Source of the DNA: a gamma proteobacterium HTCC5015
GTDB lineage: Bacteria; Pseudomonadota; Gammaproteobacteria; HTCC5015
Direction: 5' to 3'
DNA: 64,000 nucleotides
Assembly: GCA_000155715.1 (NCBI GenBank)
Contig: DS990604.1
Coordinates: 62,823-126,822, forward strand
The translations under genes were made by a program, and so were the position numbers. Under the pieces are notes generated by a model. It was not told where the DNA came from, made no database searches, and saw only the letters and a program-made list of their open reading frames with translations. Each line of letters starts with the position of its first letter. Within the stretch, counting starts at the first letter, position 1. Below are positions 34,559-42,551 of the stretch, piece after piece.

Positions 34559-35144
34559 TCGTATAAAAACGGTTTTTTTAAAAGGCCTGTTGGCTTTATT
34601 GCCGCTGGCCTTAACGGTGGCCATCATCGGTTGGGCGGCCGTTGGCACGGAGAACTTAGTCGGCTATTTGTTTCGTTTGATTTTGCCTGGCGATTACTAT
34701 GTGCCGGGCATGGGCATTGCGGTACTCGTCGTCGTGGTATTTGCCGTGGGCTTAGTCGTCGATTTGTATTTAATGAGTACCGTGTGGAAAGTGCTGGATC
34801 GCGGTGTTCAGCGCATTCCCGTGGTTAAGTCGCTTTATGGCGGTATTCGCGACTTTACTCGCTACATCGCGATGGCTCGCGATGCGGATCAGGTCAAGCG
34901 CGTCGTACTTATCAAACTCAATCAGCACCAAGAAGTGATTGGTTTTGTCACGAACCCTAGCGAAATCATCAATAACGAAGAAAAGTTGGCCGTGTATATT
35001 CCCCTTAGTTTTCAGATTGGCGGACTCACCGTGTATGTCAGCGAAGATCAAGTGACAGAACTGGATATGTCTCCCGAGACCGCGATGAAGCGAGTGTTAA
35101 CCGCGAGTGTCCCCAGCCCGAGCCAGACGCCTAACAAACGTTAA
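34551..35144 (+). CDS. DUF502 family membrane protein
   Basis: A 197-residue inner-membrane protein of the DUF502 family. It has two hydrophobic segments (about 8-32 and 52-75), then conserved RIPVVKSLYGGIRDF and a FVTNPSEIINNEEKLAVYIPLSFQIGG region. The function is unknown. It overlaps the TPR gene by 8 bp, so the two proteins are probably made together. It ends the chain ectABC-ask-TPR-DUF502. Confidence 0.85.
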   Translation: MLDRIKTVFLKGLLALLPLALTVAIIGWAAVGTENLVGYLFRLILPGDYYVPGMGIAVLVVVVFAVGLVVDLYLMSTVWKVLDRGVQRIPVVKSLYGGIRDFTRYIAMARDADQVKRVVLIKLNQHQEVIGFVTNPSEIINNEEKLAVYIPLSFQIGGLTVYVSEDQVTELDMSPETAMKRVLTASVPSPSQTPNKR

Positions 35145-35223
35145 GAAAAGCAGAGTTTATGGTGAATAGGATGAGTGTTTGTTAGCCTAGCTAGGGTTTT
35201 AAACAAATGCACAGGAAGGAATT

Positions 35224-35658
35224 ATGAAAATCATGTTGAGCACACTCGTGGCATTGTCTTTAGCGGTTGCCACTCCCGCTTTTGCAGAGAAAGCTGAGTG
35301 GACGGGTAAAGAGAAAGCCGAGCAAATGAAAGCCGCCGCCAAAGATAAGGCGGAAGATGCCAAAGATGCCGCTGAAGATATGGCAGACAAGGCCGAAGAT
35401 GCGGTCGATGAGGCCAATGACGGTGAGACCATGGGAGAGGTTATCGACGATAAGGTCGAAGATGTGAAAGATGTCGCAGAAGATGTGGCAGATGAAACAG
35501 AGGATATGGCTGAGGATGCCGCCGATGCTGCTGAAGACGGTATGGAAAAGGCAAAAGGCGAAATGAAAGGCATCCAGAAAAATATGGATAAAGGCTCTGA
35601 AAAAGGCCAGGAAAAGCGCAGTGAAAACAGTCCCTGGTGGAAGTTCTGGTCTGAATAA
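35224..35658 (+). CDS. Exported LEA-like acidic repeat protein
   Basis: A 144-residue protein with a signal peptide ending PAFA (about residue 21). The mature part is Ala/Asp/Glu/Lys repeats such as DKAEDAKDAAEDMADKAEDA, predicted to form a charged amphipathic helix like late-embryogenesis-abundant or apolipoprotein-type proteins. The C-terminus ends in an aromatic patch, WWKFWSE. AGGAAGGA precedes the ATG. Placement 80 bp after the ectoine/DUF502 chain suggests a desiccation or osmotic-stress role; that is inference. Confidence 0.7.
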   Translation: MKIMLSTLVALSLAVATPAFAEKAEWTGKEKAEQMKAAAKDKAEDAKDAAEDMADKAEDAVDEANDGETMGEVIDDKVEDVKDVAEDVADETEDMAEDAADAAEDGMEKAKGEMKGIQKNMDKGSEKGQEKRSENSPWWKFWSE

Positions 35659-35683
35659 GTCGTTGGCGATTTATCGCCTACAG

Positions 35684-35717
35684 GCCCCGTCTGACTGGAT
35701 CAGTGCGGGGCTTTTTT
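35684..35717 (+). terminator. Rho-independent terminator after the LEA-like gene
   Basis: GCCCCG pairs with CGGGGC around an inner CTGA/TCAG stem, followed by six T residues. It ends plus-strand transcription 12 bp before the convergent uup stop. Confidence 0.85.
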
Positions 35718-35729
35718 ATGTCGCAGCTT

Positions 35730-37649
35730 CTATCCCTCGAGTGCTTCCCAGCGCTCAAAGCAGTGTTCCAGGTCACTCTCTAATTGTTGCAGTTGGTTTT
35801 GCGCCTGACTGATAGTGTCGTTGTCGGACTGGTAAAAACTCGGGTCTGCCAGTGTCTCTTGGAGCTGAGACAGTTCACTTTCTAGCGTCTCGATTTTGGC
35901 GGGCAGACTCTCGAGCTCGCGTTGATCTTTATAACTGAGTTTCTTCTTTGTCGCGCTTTTAGAGGGTGATTTTTCGGCAGTGCCGCTATTGGGCTTCGCG
36001 GCATTTGATGGGGCTTTTTTCAGCGAGTTTTGGGCCGCCTTAGAGGACTCGCCATCGAGTGGTTCGCGCTGGCGCAACCAGTCGGAGTAGCCGCCGATGT
36101 ACTCGTTGATCGTGTCGTTTTCAAAAACCAATGTGCTAGTGACCACGTTGTCGAGGAACTCGCGGTCGTGACTGACGAGCAGCAATGTACCCTGATAGCT
36201 CATCAAGCGATCTTCGAGTAGCTCTAGCGTCTCGGCGTCGAGGTCGTTGGTGGGTTCGTCGAGCACCAATAGGTTAAAGGCTTTCGTAAAGAGCTTGGCG
36301 AGCAACAGGCGATTGCGCTCGCCGCCCGATAGGGAGCGTACGGGTTGCCGTGCGCGCTCGGCAGAAAACAAAAAGTCTTGCAGATAGCTCATGACGTGTC
36401 GAGGACCGTCGGGCAGGGGCAGCATATCGCGACCCTCGCCGATGTTGTCGGTCACACTTTTGTTTAAATCCAGGGCGTCTCGGAGCTGATCGAAATAGGC
36501 AATTTCTAACTTGGTGCCCAACTTGAGTGTGCCACTGTCGGGGGGGAGCTTGTCGAGCAATAGCCGCAGTAGTGTGCTCTTGCCTGAACCGTTGGGGCCG
36601 ACAATGCCGATGCGATCGCCGCGCATAATACGAGTGGAAAAATTTTGAACAATGGCTTGATCGTTCCACGCGTAGTGAATGTCCTCGGCCTCAATGACAA
36701 TCTTGCCCGATAAATCGGCTTGGCTCATTTTCAAACTGGCGGTGCCCGAGCGCTCGCGCCGCTGTAGGCGCTCCTGCCGCAGTTGCTTTAAGGCTCGGAC
36801 GCGACCTTCGTTGCGAGTGCGTCTCGCTTTAATACCCTGGCGAATCCAGGCTTCCTCTTTGGCGAGTTTTTTGTCGAATTCGGCGTTGGCCTTTTCCTCG
36901 GCATCCAGCGCCGCCTGCTTGCCCGCTAGGTACTTATCGTAGCTGCCTGGCCAAGAGGTGAGCTGGCCGCGGTCGAGTTCGATAATGCGCGTCGCCAGCC
37001 GTCTCAAAAAGGCGCGGTCGTGGGTGATGAAAACCAGTGTGCCTTCATACTGAGCGAGAAAGTCTTCTAGCCAGCGAATCGAGTCGATGTCGAGGTGGTT
37101 CGTGGGCTCGTCGAGCAGCAGTATGTCGGGCTGTGTGACTAGGGCTTGAGCGAGCAAAACGCGGCGTTTCATGCCGCCAGAGAGGGCCTCAAAATTTTGT
37201 TCGGGGTCGAGAGAGAGGCGCGAGAGCACGGTTTCAACGTGTTGGTTCACCTGCCAGCCATCACCCGCTTCGATGTGGCTTTGAGCGCGCTCTAGATCCT
37301 TCATGGCGCTGTCGTCGCCCGCGGACAGTCGCTGCACAGCGTGGGCGTGTTGTTTCAGCCACTCGCCCATGTCCCCCAGCCCTTGGGCAACGACATCAAA
37401 TAGGCTGCCCTCCACATCGGTGGGAACATCCTGCACCAGTCGAGCTACTTTGAGTGTGGGAGCGTGCTCGATTTCGCCATCATCTGCTTGAATTTCACCG
37501 GCGATAATTTTCATCAGAGTCGACTTGCCGGTACCGTTGCGACCAATCAGGCAGACTCGCTCGCCTGCGTCGAGCTGCATATCGACGCGGTCGAGCAGAG
37601 TGTGGGGGCCGTAGGCGAGTTGCAGTTGTTTGATACGTAACAGTGGCAT
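35730..37649 (-). CDS. uup: ABC-F ATPase Uup
   Basis: Uup is a soluble tandem ABC-F ATPase acting in translation or DNA metabolism. From ATG 37649 it has 639 residues, matching the family, and starts MPLLRIKQLQLAYG; the longer frame to 37718 overlaps the divergent gene region. Walker A motifs are GRNGTGKST and GPNGSGKST, signatures LSGGMKRR and LSGGERNR, each followed by LLDEPTNHLD or VLDEPTNDLD. The Uup-specific C-terminal coiled coil (about 560-639) is present. Confidence 0.94.
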   Translation of the reverse strand: MPLLRIKQLQLAYGPHTLLDRVDMQLDAGERVCLIGRNGTGKSTLMKIIAGEIQADDGEIEHAPTLKVARLVQDVPTDVEGSLFDVVAQGLGDMGEWLKQHAHAVQRLSAGDDSAMKDLERAQSHIEAGDGWQVNQHVETVLSRLSLDPEQNFEALSGGMKRRVLLAQALVTQPDILLLDEPTNHLDIDSIRWLEDFLAQYEGTLVFITHDRAFLRRLATRIIELDRGQLTSWPGSYDKYLAGKQAALDAEEKANAEFDKKLAKEEAWIRQGIKARRTRNEGRVRALKQLRQERLQRRERSGTASLKMSQADLSGKIVIEAEDIHYAWNDQAIVQNFSTRIMRGDRIGIVGPNGSGKSTLLRLLLDKLPPDSGTLKLGTKLEIAYFDQLRDALDLNKSVTDNIGEGRDMLPLPDGPRHVMSYLQDFLFSAERARQPVRSLSGGERNRLLLAKLFTKAFNLLVLDEPTNDLDAETLELLEDRLMSYQGTLLLVSHDREFLDNVVTSTLVFENDTINEYIGGYSDWLRQREPLDGESSKAAQNSLKKAPSNAAKPNSGTAEKSPSKSATKKKLSYKDQRELESLPAKIETLESELSQLQETLADPSFYQSDNDTISQAQNQLQQLESDLEHCFERWEALEG

Positions 37650-37706
37650 GGCGCAGTCTGGGCAAAGGGCGTAGTGTACACCGAGAAGGCGATTGGTGAG
37701 GAACGA

Positions 37707-37925
37707 ATGAGCACTCAAATTCGACCGAAAATGCTGTGGATTGACGCGGGAGAGCAGCGCCGCGTGTGTCTTTGTGGTGACTCAAATGTGGTCGATTGTC
37801 GCTGTCACGAGCGCGATGTCGCGGTGTTAGAAGGGGGAGCTAGGGGGCGCTGGGTTTGGTTGTGCGCCTGTGGCCGAAGCCGCCAAATGCCGTTGTGCGA
37901 TGGCAGTCATCGGCGCGTGAAATAA
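37707..37925 (+). CDS. CDGSH iron-sulfur domain protein
   Basis: A 72-residue protein with the full CDGSH signature CACGRSRQMPLCDGSH (three Cys and one His that bind a 2Fe-2S cluster) at the C-terminus. An N-terminal CLCGDSNVVDCRCHERD may be a degenerate first copy. GAGGAACG lies just before ATG 37707. Bacterial members act in redox or Fe-S handling. It diverges from uup with 57 bp between the starts. Confidence 0.85.
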   Translation: MSTQIRPKMLWIDAGEQRRVCLCGDSNVVDCRCHERDVAVLEGGARGRWVWLCACGRSRQMPLCDGSHRRVK

Positions 37926-37990
37926 TTTTCAGAAAAGCGCGTATGGCGGAGCTCGAAGCGGGTCCGCCAATACGCGAATGATTCGTGGTT

Positions 37991-38416
37991 TTACAGTTTC
38001 TTTTTAAACTGCTTCAAGCCTCGGCGAATGACTTTTTCTAACACCAAGCGAACGAAGGGAGCAACGCCGGGAAGGTCGGAGTCAAAAACGATTTTGTAGT
38101 CGAGGTGGGAGTGGCCACCTTGCTCTGTGAATCTCATGATGCCGTGGTGGTTTTTCAGCGGCGACCCCTTGGTGATTTTGTATTCGATTAGCTCGTTCTC
38201 TTTGTGAACGGTTACCGTCTCTTCCAAGGCGGGTAGGGGGCCCGGTTTAACGCGACGAACCGATCCTTTGCCATTCAATGCATCTTCCCCATCTCGAATG
38301 CGAGTAATTTTGGCACCGAGAATCGGGCCAAGCTTTTCGTGATCACCCAAAGTGGCGAAAACGGTTGAAACGGGAGCGGGAAAGTCGATTTGAATATGAA
38401 TGGTCTGCAAGCTCAT
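37991..38416 (-). CDS. SRPBCC (START/polyketide-cyclase-like) family protein
   Basis: A 141-residue protein of the SRPBCC ligand-binding fold. It begins with a typical strand and helix (IHIQIDFPAPVSTVFATLGDHEKLG), continues with alternating strands such as LIEYKITKGSPLKNHHGIMRF, and ends in the long C-terminal helix (FVRLVLEKVIRRGLKQFKKK). The ligand is unknown. AGGAGAA lies 6 nt before the ATG. It appears monocistronic. Confidence 0.8.
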   Translation of the reverse strand: MSLQTIHIQIDFPAPVSTVFATLGDHEKLGPILGAKITRIRDGEDALNGKGSVRRVKPGPLPALEETVTVHKENELIEYKITKGSPLKNHHGIMRFTEQGGHSHLDYKIVFDSDLPGVAPFVRLVLEKVIRRGLKQFKKKL

Positions 38417-38635
38417 TGCGGTTCTCCTATATGAAGGAAGGCATCATCGCCGACTATGGCGGCTGCATCAAGCCTGACAAATGGCTTGTCGTGACAGAGT
38501 GTGGCGGAAGGCGCAGGCGGGGAGCGGTAGACGTTAATTGTGATTTTATGCCACTTCTATAGCGAGAGCGTGCTTTTTTGTGACAGCTGCATTACGTTGG
38601 TAGTGGGCTAATGAAAACAGAAATGGGAGAGAACT

Positions 38636-38995
38636 GTGAGGGATTCTGGTCGCTCAAGCACTTTCAATGGTGTGGCTTGCTTGCTGGTATTGATTTTGAG
38701 CGTACTGCCGTTCGCGGCAGGTGCTGTGGGTCTTGAAGCACTCGCGCATATGTTGAATTTGTCACCTGATCAAAAGGCACAAGTGGAAGTTGTTCTGGAC
38801 AAAGAGTTTCAGGCGCGCCGAGCACTTCGTGCGGATGGCAAGCGCCCCAGTTGCGAACAGCGCAGGGTGGTTTGGGATCAGTCTCGAGCGGAAATGGTGA
38901 AAATTCTTGAGGCGGAACAACTCAAATTGTACGACAAGCGCCAACAGCGCCGCATGGCGAGCTGCAAAAGAGCGGCCAGTAGCCACAAAAATTAA
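38636..38995 (+). CDS. Hypothetical small exported protein
   Basis: A 119-residue protein starting at GTG 38636 after GGGAGAG. A signal-like hydrophobic segment covers about residues 10-30 (ending AAGA). The mature helical part (LNLSPDQKAQVEVVLDKEFQ) resembles Spy/CpxP-type or LTXXQ-containing periplasmic proteins, and there are two Cys residues. I do not recognise a family with certainty. It is monocistronic. Confidence 0.6.
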   Translation: MRDSGRSSTFNGVACLLVLILSVLPFAAGAVGLEALAHMLNLSPDQKAQVEVVLDKEFQARRALRADGKRPSCEQRRVVWDQSRAEMVKILEAEQLKLYDKRQQRRMASCKRAASSHKN

Positions 38996-39037
38996 CCCAA
39001 TCTAATAGAGCAATACGGCTCAGGGACTCGTCGGGTA

Positions 39038-39259
39038 TTAGGCGGAAAAGTGCGTTTCGCGTTCGCGCTTTGCGGCGGCCTCGCGCGCTTTTTGTTTAAG
39101 ATCGCAAGGGTTGTCGCAATCGCACTGTTTGTCGAGTCCCGGAATATTACCGACACCACCACAGCTGCCTTTTACGCGGGAGCCGCCTAACAGGACTCCG
39201 ATGGACATAGCGGCGACAAGAATAACCATGGCGGCGAATGCGAGTAAAAATGTTGTCAT
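39038..39259 (-). CDS. nqrM: Na+-NQR maturation protein NqrM
   Basis: NqrM delivers iron for the Cys-ligated Fe centre in the NqrD/E subunits of the sodium-pumping NADH:quinone reductase. The 73-residue protein has one N-terminal membrane helix followed by the conserved cysteines in GSCGGVGN and CDCDNPCD. It is coupled to apbE by a 4-bp overlap, the common nqrABCDEF-apbE-nqrM tail order. nqrA-F are not upstream here. Confidence 0.92.
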   Translation of the reverse strand: MTTFLLAFAAMVILVAAMSIGVLLGGSRVKGSCGGVGNIPGLDKQCDCDNPCDLKQKAREAAAKRERETHFSA

Positions 39260-40347
39260 GGTTGAGCCTCCACGGGGTCGGTTTGATCGAGCTCTTTAGG
39301 TGTCTTCTGCGCAGTTTTAACCAGCGCTGGAAACTGAGCTCGAAAAGCTGCGTTATAGCGTGGCTCGAAATCACCTTCGTGCTTAATCAGCATAAAGACC
39401 GGAAAATCGAGCTCCTGAGCCAATTTTAACCCATTTTGGGGGCCTAGTACCATGAGGGCGGTAGCCCAGCCGTCTGACAGCATCGCACTCGGGGCCATGA
39501 CCGTTACCGAGGCTAAATGATGGCGAATTGGCTCGCCCGTACGCGGGTCGATGGTGTGTGAGTAGCGCACACCGTCCACTTCGTAGAAATTGCGATAACC
39601 CCCAGAGGTCGCAATGCCCTGATTGTCGAGTTCGACGATGGCTTTCTCAAACACATTTCTCTCACCGACAACGGGGCGCTCAATGCCAATGCGCCAGTGC
39701 TCTCCAGAGGGCTTTTTGCCGTGGGCATAGAGCTCGCCGCCGACTTCGATTAAAAAGTGCTCAACGCCCTGTTCCAATAGATACTGAGCGGCGGCATCTA
39801 CAGCGTAACCCTTGGCAATCGCCGAGAGGTCGACGTAAAGCCCAACTTGGCGCGTGCAGAGCTGGCTCCCTTCGATGTATAGCTTTTGGTAGCCGCTGTG
39901 TTGGCGTGCCGCTTCTAGAGCCTCTTCGCTAGGACGCTTAATGGGGCGCGCCTCGGGGCCAAAGCCCCAAAGGTTGACGAGTGGTCCTACAGTGACGTCA
40001 AAGGCCCCTTGGCTTTGCTCTGATAGGTTTAAAGCGGTTTTGGCGACGGTGAGCGTGTCGTTTGATACGGGCAGACAAGCCGCTTTTTTCAGTTGGTTAA
40101 AACGGCTGAGTTCCGAGTCTTCTTGATAGGTCGACATTTTGCCGTTGATGTCGTCGAGCACGCCTTGGAGTGGCTCTTGGTAGCGAGCCGCCTCTGCTCC
40201 GCGGGGGAGTACCACGCTGGCGGACCATGTCGTACCCATGACCTGCCCCTTGTATTGCACCAAGGGCGAGTGGCTTTCACAGCCGAGCAGTAAACCGCCG
40301 AGCAGTACCGTAAAAATTAGCTTGTGAAGTGTGGATCGTGCGCGCAT
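39256..40347 (-). CDS. apbE: FAD:protein FMN transferase ApbE
   Basis: ApbE attaches FMN covalently to Thr residues of NqrB and NqrC (and RnfG/D) in the periplasm. The 363-residue protein has a lipoprotein signal with lipobox LLGC (about Cys23). Family blocks are VMGTTWSASV, GYAVDAAAQYL, VEVGGE-like IEVGGELYAHG, SGGYRNFY and HTIDPRTGEP. Coupling to nqrM shows that it serves NQR. The nqr structural genes must lie elsewhere, since a cation/proton antiporter gene precedes it. Confidence 0.94.
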   Translation of the reverse strand: MRARSTLHKLIFTVLLGGLLLGCESHSPLVQYKGQVMGTTWSASVVLPRGAEAARYQEPLQGVLDDINGKMSTYQEDSELSRFNQLKKAACLPVSNDTLTVAKTALNLSEQSQGAFDVTVGPLVNLWGFGPEARPIKRPSEEALEAARQHSGYQKLYIEGSQLCTRQVGLYVDLSAIAKGYAVDAAAQYLLEQGVEHFLIEVGGELYAHGKKPSGEHWRIGIERPVVGERNVFEKAIVELDNQGIATSGGYRNFYEVDGVRYSHTIDPRTGEPIRHHLASVTVMAPSAMLSDGWATALMVLGPQNGLKLAQELDFPVFMLIKHEGDFEPRYNAAFRAQFPALVKTAQKTPKELDQTDPVEAQP

Positions 40348-40377
40348 ATAACCTCCAGAGGGGCGTATTATAGCGCG

Positions 40378-42225
40378 CTATTCACCGACTTTCTGTGTAC
40401 GAGGTGGCTTTCCGCTCTTGTTGTCCTTGTCGCTGACGGCGGGGACCAAGCTAAACAGTTGCCACTGGTTTTTGGGGTTGAGATCGGCGTCTGCCGTAAA
40501 CCAGTGCACGATGCCTTTGGGGTCGACCGCGAACAATGGAATGTTGTAAAAATTATTCTCGTGATCCATCCAGTCGTCAAAATCAAAACTTTCGGTCAGC
40601 GTGGTGTTTTTGATTTGAGCGCCTTTTGACAACATGCTGGCGAGCTTGCCAAACGTCATGTCGACGCCAAATAAAATCTGCCCGCGGTGTTTGTCACTGG
40701 TGATGTGCTTACTGGCCGCTTCGTTGTCGTCGCGGGTCGCCAAACTCAAAATATGCGTTTTGGGGAACTCGTTACGATATTTGACCACGCCCAAGTGGTT
40801 GCGGTCGGCGTGGTGGGACAGGCCCAAAAATCCCCCGAGTCCCACCAGATCCAAGTGGTTGTCGGCGTGCTCCGAGAGCAAGCTGCCGTAGAAGGTGGGC
40901 AGGTTGTCCATGCGGGCGGTGGATATATTGTCCCAGTACGTGTCGGCCAGCAGCACTCGGTAATTGGCTTCTTGCAAGGCTTTGGCGATAGCTCGCGCCA
41001 CGGGGTTGGCTCCCATAATCAGGTAGCCGCGTGAATCGGGCTCTGCCACACCTAGAGCCTTGGCCAGTGGTCGCGCGGTGGCGCTTTGAATGATCACCGT
41101 GCCCATAATCACGGCAAAGGCGAGGGGCACGAGCAGCTCGGCACCTTCGTAGCCGTTTTGCTCCAGCTTTAACGCAAATAAAGCTGATACCGCCGCTGCC
41201 ACAATACCTCGCGGGCCGACCCAGGCCAGCAACAGCCCCTCTTTGGGCGTAAAGACGGATCGGAAGGTACTAAAGAACACTTTGATGGGGCGGCTTAGGA
41301 ACTGCATCACCGCCAATACGCCGACGCTGCTCCAGCCCAGCATTTGTAGATCGGCAAAATTGAGGCGCGCGGCGAGCACGATAAAGAGGCTCGATACCAA
41401 AACAATGGTTAAGCTCTCTTTGAAGTTGAGGATGTCCTCGGTGTTCACATCTCGCATATTGGCGAGCCAAATGCCCATCACCGTAATCGCTAGCAGCCCG
41501 GACTCGTGGCGCAGCATTTCCGAGACGGCAAATACGCCACACACTAGGGCGAGCGTCGAAAAATTGTGTAGGTACTCAGGCAGCCAGTGTCGGCGCAGCA
41601 CGACACCAAAAAGATAGCCCGCCAAAGCCCCCGTCACCATGCCCACGGCAATGGTCTGCACAAAAATCAAGCTGGCTTGGCTCCAGCCGCCACCGCCCTG
41701 CTGGGCGACAATCCACTCGTAAACCAAGACCGCAAACAAAGCGCCTAGGGGATCGATGACGATGCCCTCCCAACGCAGGGCTTTGGCGACGCGTGCATTG
41801 GGTTTAATGGTGCGCAGTAGCGGCACGATAACCGTTGGCCCCGTCACCACCATGATGGCGCCAAACAAGGCTGCCAGAGGCCAGTCCAAGCCCACAATAT
41901 AGTGCACGGCAACGGTGGTGATGGCGGCGTTGATGAGAGCGCCGTAACTCACCATATTGCGCACGACAGAGCCGACTTCTTTGAGCTCTCTAAATTTTAA
42001 AGTGAGGCTGCCTTCAAATAGGATGACGGCAACAGACAGCGAGATAAACGGAAAGAGCAATTCACCGAAGAGGGCGTCGGGTTCAACCACGCCGGCGACC
42101 GGGCCCAAAATAATCCCCGATAGCAATAAAAATAAAATGGCGGGCATGTGGACGCGCCAAGCCAACCATTGACAGAACATGCCGATGACGGCGATAAGCG
42201 CTAGTGTCGAGAGAATGGAAAACAA
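40378..42225 (-). CDS. CPA1-type cation/proton antiporter with TrkA-N-like domain
   Basis: A 615-residue inner-membrane antiporter. About 12 membrane helices (residues 1-400) are followed by a cytoplasmic Rossmann-like domain (GYLIMGANPVARAIAKAL, about 412) and a C-terminal region. The membrane part has FEGSLTLKF, VVTGPTVIVPLL and EGIVIDPLGALFAVL, the last holding the conserved Asp of Na+(K+)/H+ exchangers. The ion specificity (Na+ or K+) cannot be told from sequence. It is 30 bp upstream of apbE on the same strand and may be co-transcribed with apbE-nqrM. Confidence 0.9.
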   Translation of the reverse strand: MFSILSTLALIAVIGMFCQWLAWRVHMPAILFLLLSGIILGPVAGVVEPDALFGELLFPFISLSVAVILFEGSLTLKFRELKEVGSVVRNMVSYGALINAAITTVAVHYIVGLDWPLAALFGAIMVVTGPTVIVPLLRTIKPNARVAKALRWEGIVIDPLGALFAVLVYEWIVAQQGGGGWSQASLIFVQTIAVGMVTGALAGYLFGVVLRRHWLPEYLHNFSTLALVCGVFAVSEMLRHESGLLAITVMGIWLANMRDVNTEDILNFKESLTIVLVSSLFIVLAARLNFADLQMLGWSSVGVLAVMQFLSRPIKVFFSTFRSVFTPKEGLLLAWVGPRGIVAAAVSALFALKLEQNGYEGAELLVPLAFAVIMGTVIIQSATARPLAKALGVAEPDSRGYLIMGANPVARAIAKALQEANYRVLLADTYWDNISTARMDNLPTFYGSLLSEHADNHLDLVGLGGFLGLSHHADRNHLGVVKYRNEFPKTHILSLATRDDNEAASKHITSDKHRGQILFGVDMTFGKLASMLSKGAQIKNTTLTESFDFDDWMDHENNFYNIPLFAVDPKGIVHWFTADADLNPKNQWQLFSLVPAVSDKDNKSGKPPRTQKVGE

Positions 42226-42551
42226 AACAGTCGATTCTTCCTAATGGCCGCTGCGGTATGCCTGCGATCGTTATAATGGCCGCCCATTATGTCGGCAGTG
42301 CCGAGGTGATGGAAGCCTTACTTATTGTATTTTTGTGCAAGAAGTTCGAGTGAATAGCATAGAGGAAAGGAAGGGGCTCGGATATGTTGGGGGGACCTTG
42401 TCCGACAAAAGGGATACGCGGCGCGCCAAGCTTTAATGTTGCAATGCGTCATAAATGACGGCGGGCGGGAATTTATGCCAAACCGATTGAATGCCCTTAA
42501 AAGTCGGAGCAATCTGCTCGCATTACTATGAAAACAAGTAGGAGCAAGACT
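42226..42551. other. Intergenic region between the antiporter and monooxygenase genes
   Basis: A 326-bp divergent gap. I see a TATAAT at 42272-42277 on the plus strand and AGGAG just before the monooxygenase ATG, but no matched -35 that I would defend. No ORF, repeat or hairpin here is convincing. Confidence 0.5.

Noticed and set aside
38611..38745. 44-codon frame starting ATGAAAACAG before the small exported protein
   Set aside because: It overlaps the better supported GTG-start gene in another frame and lacks a ribosome site.
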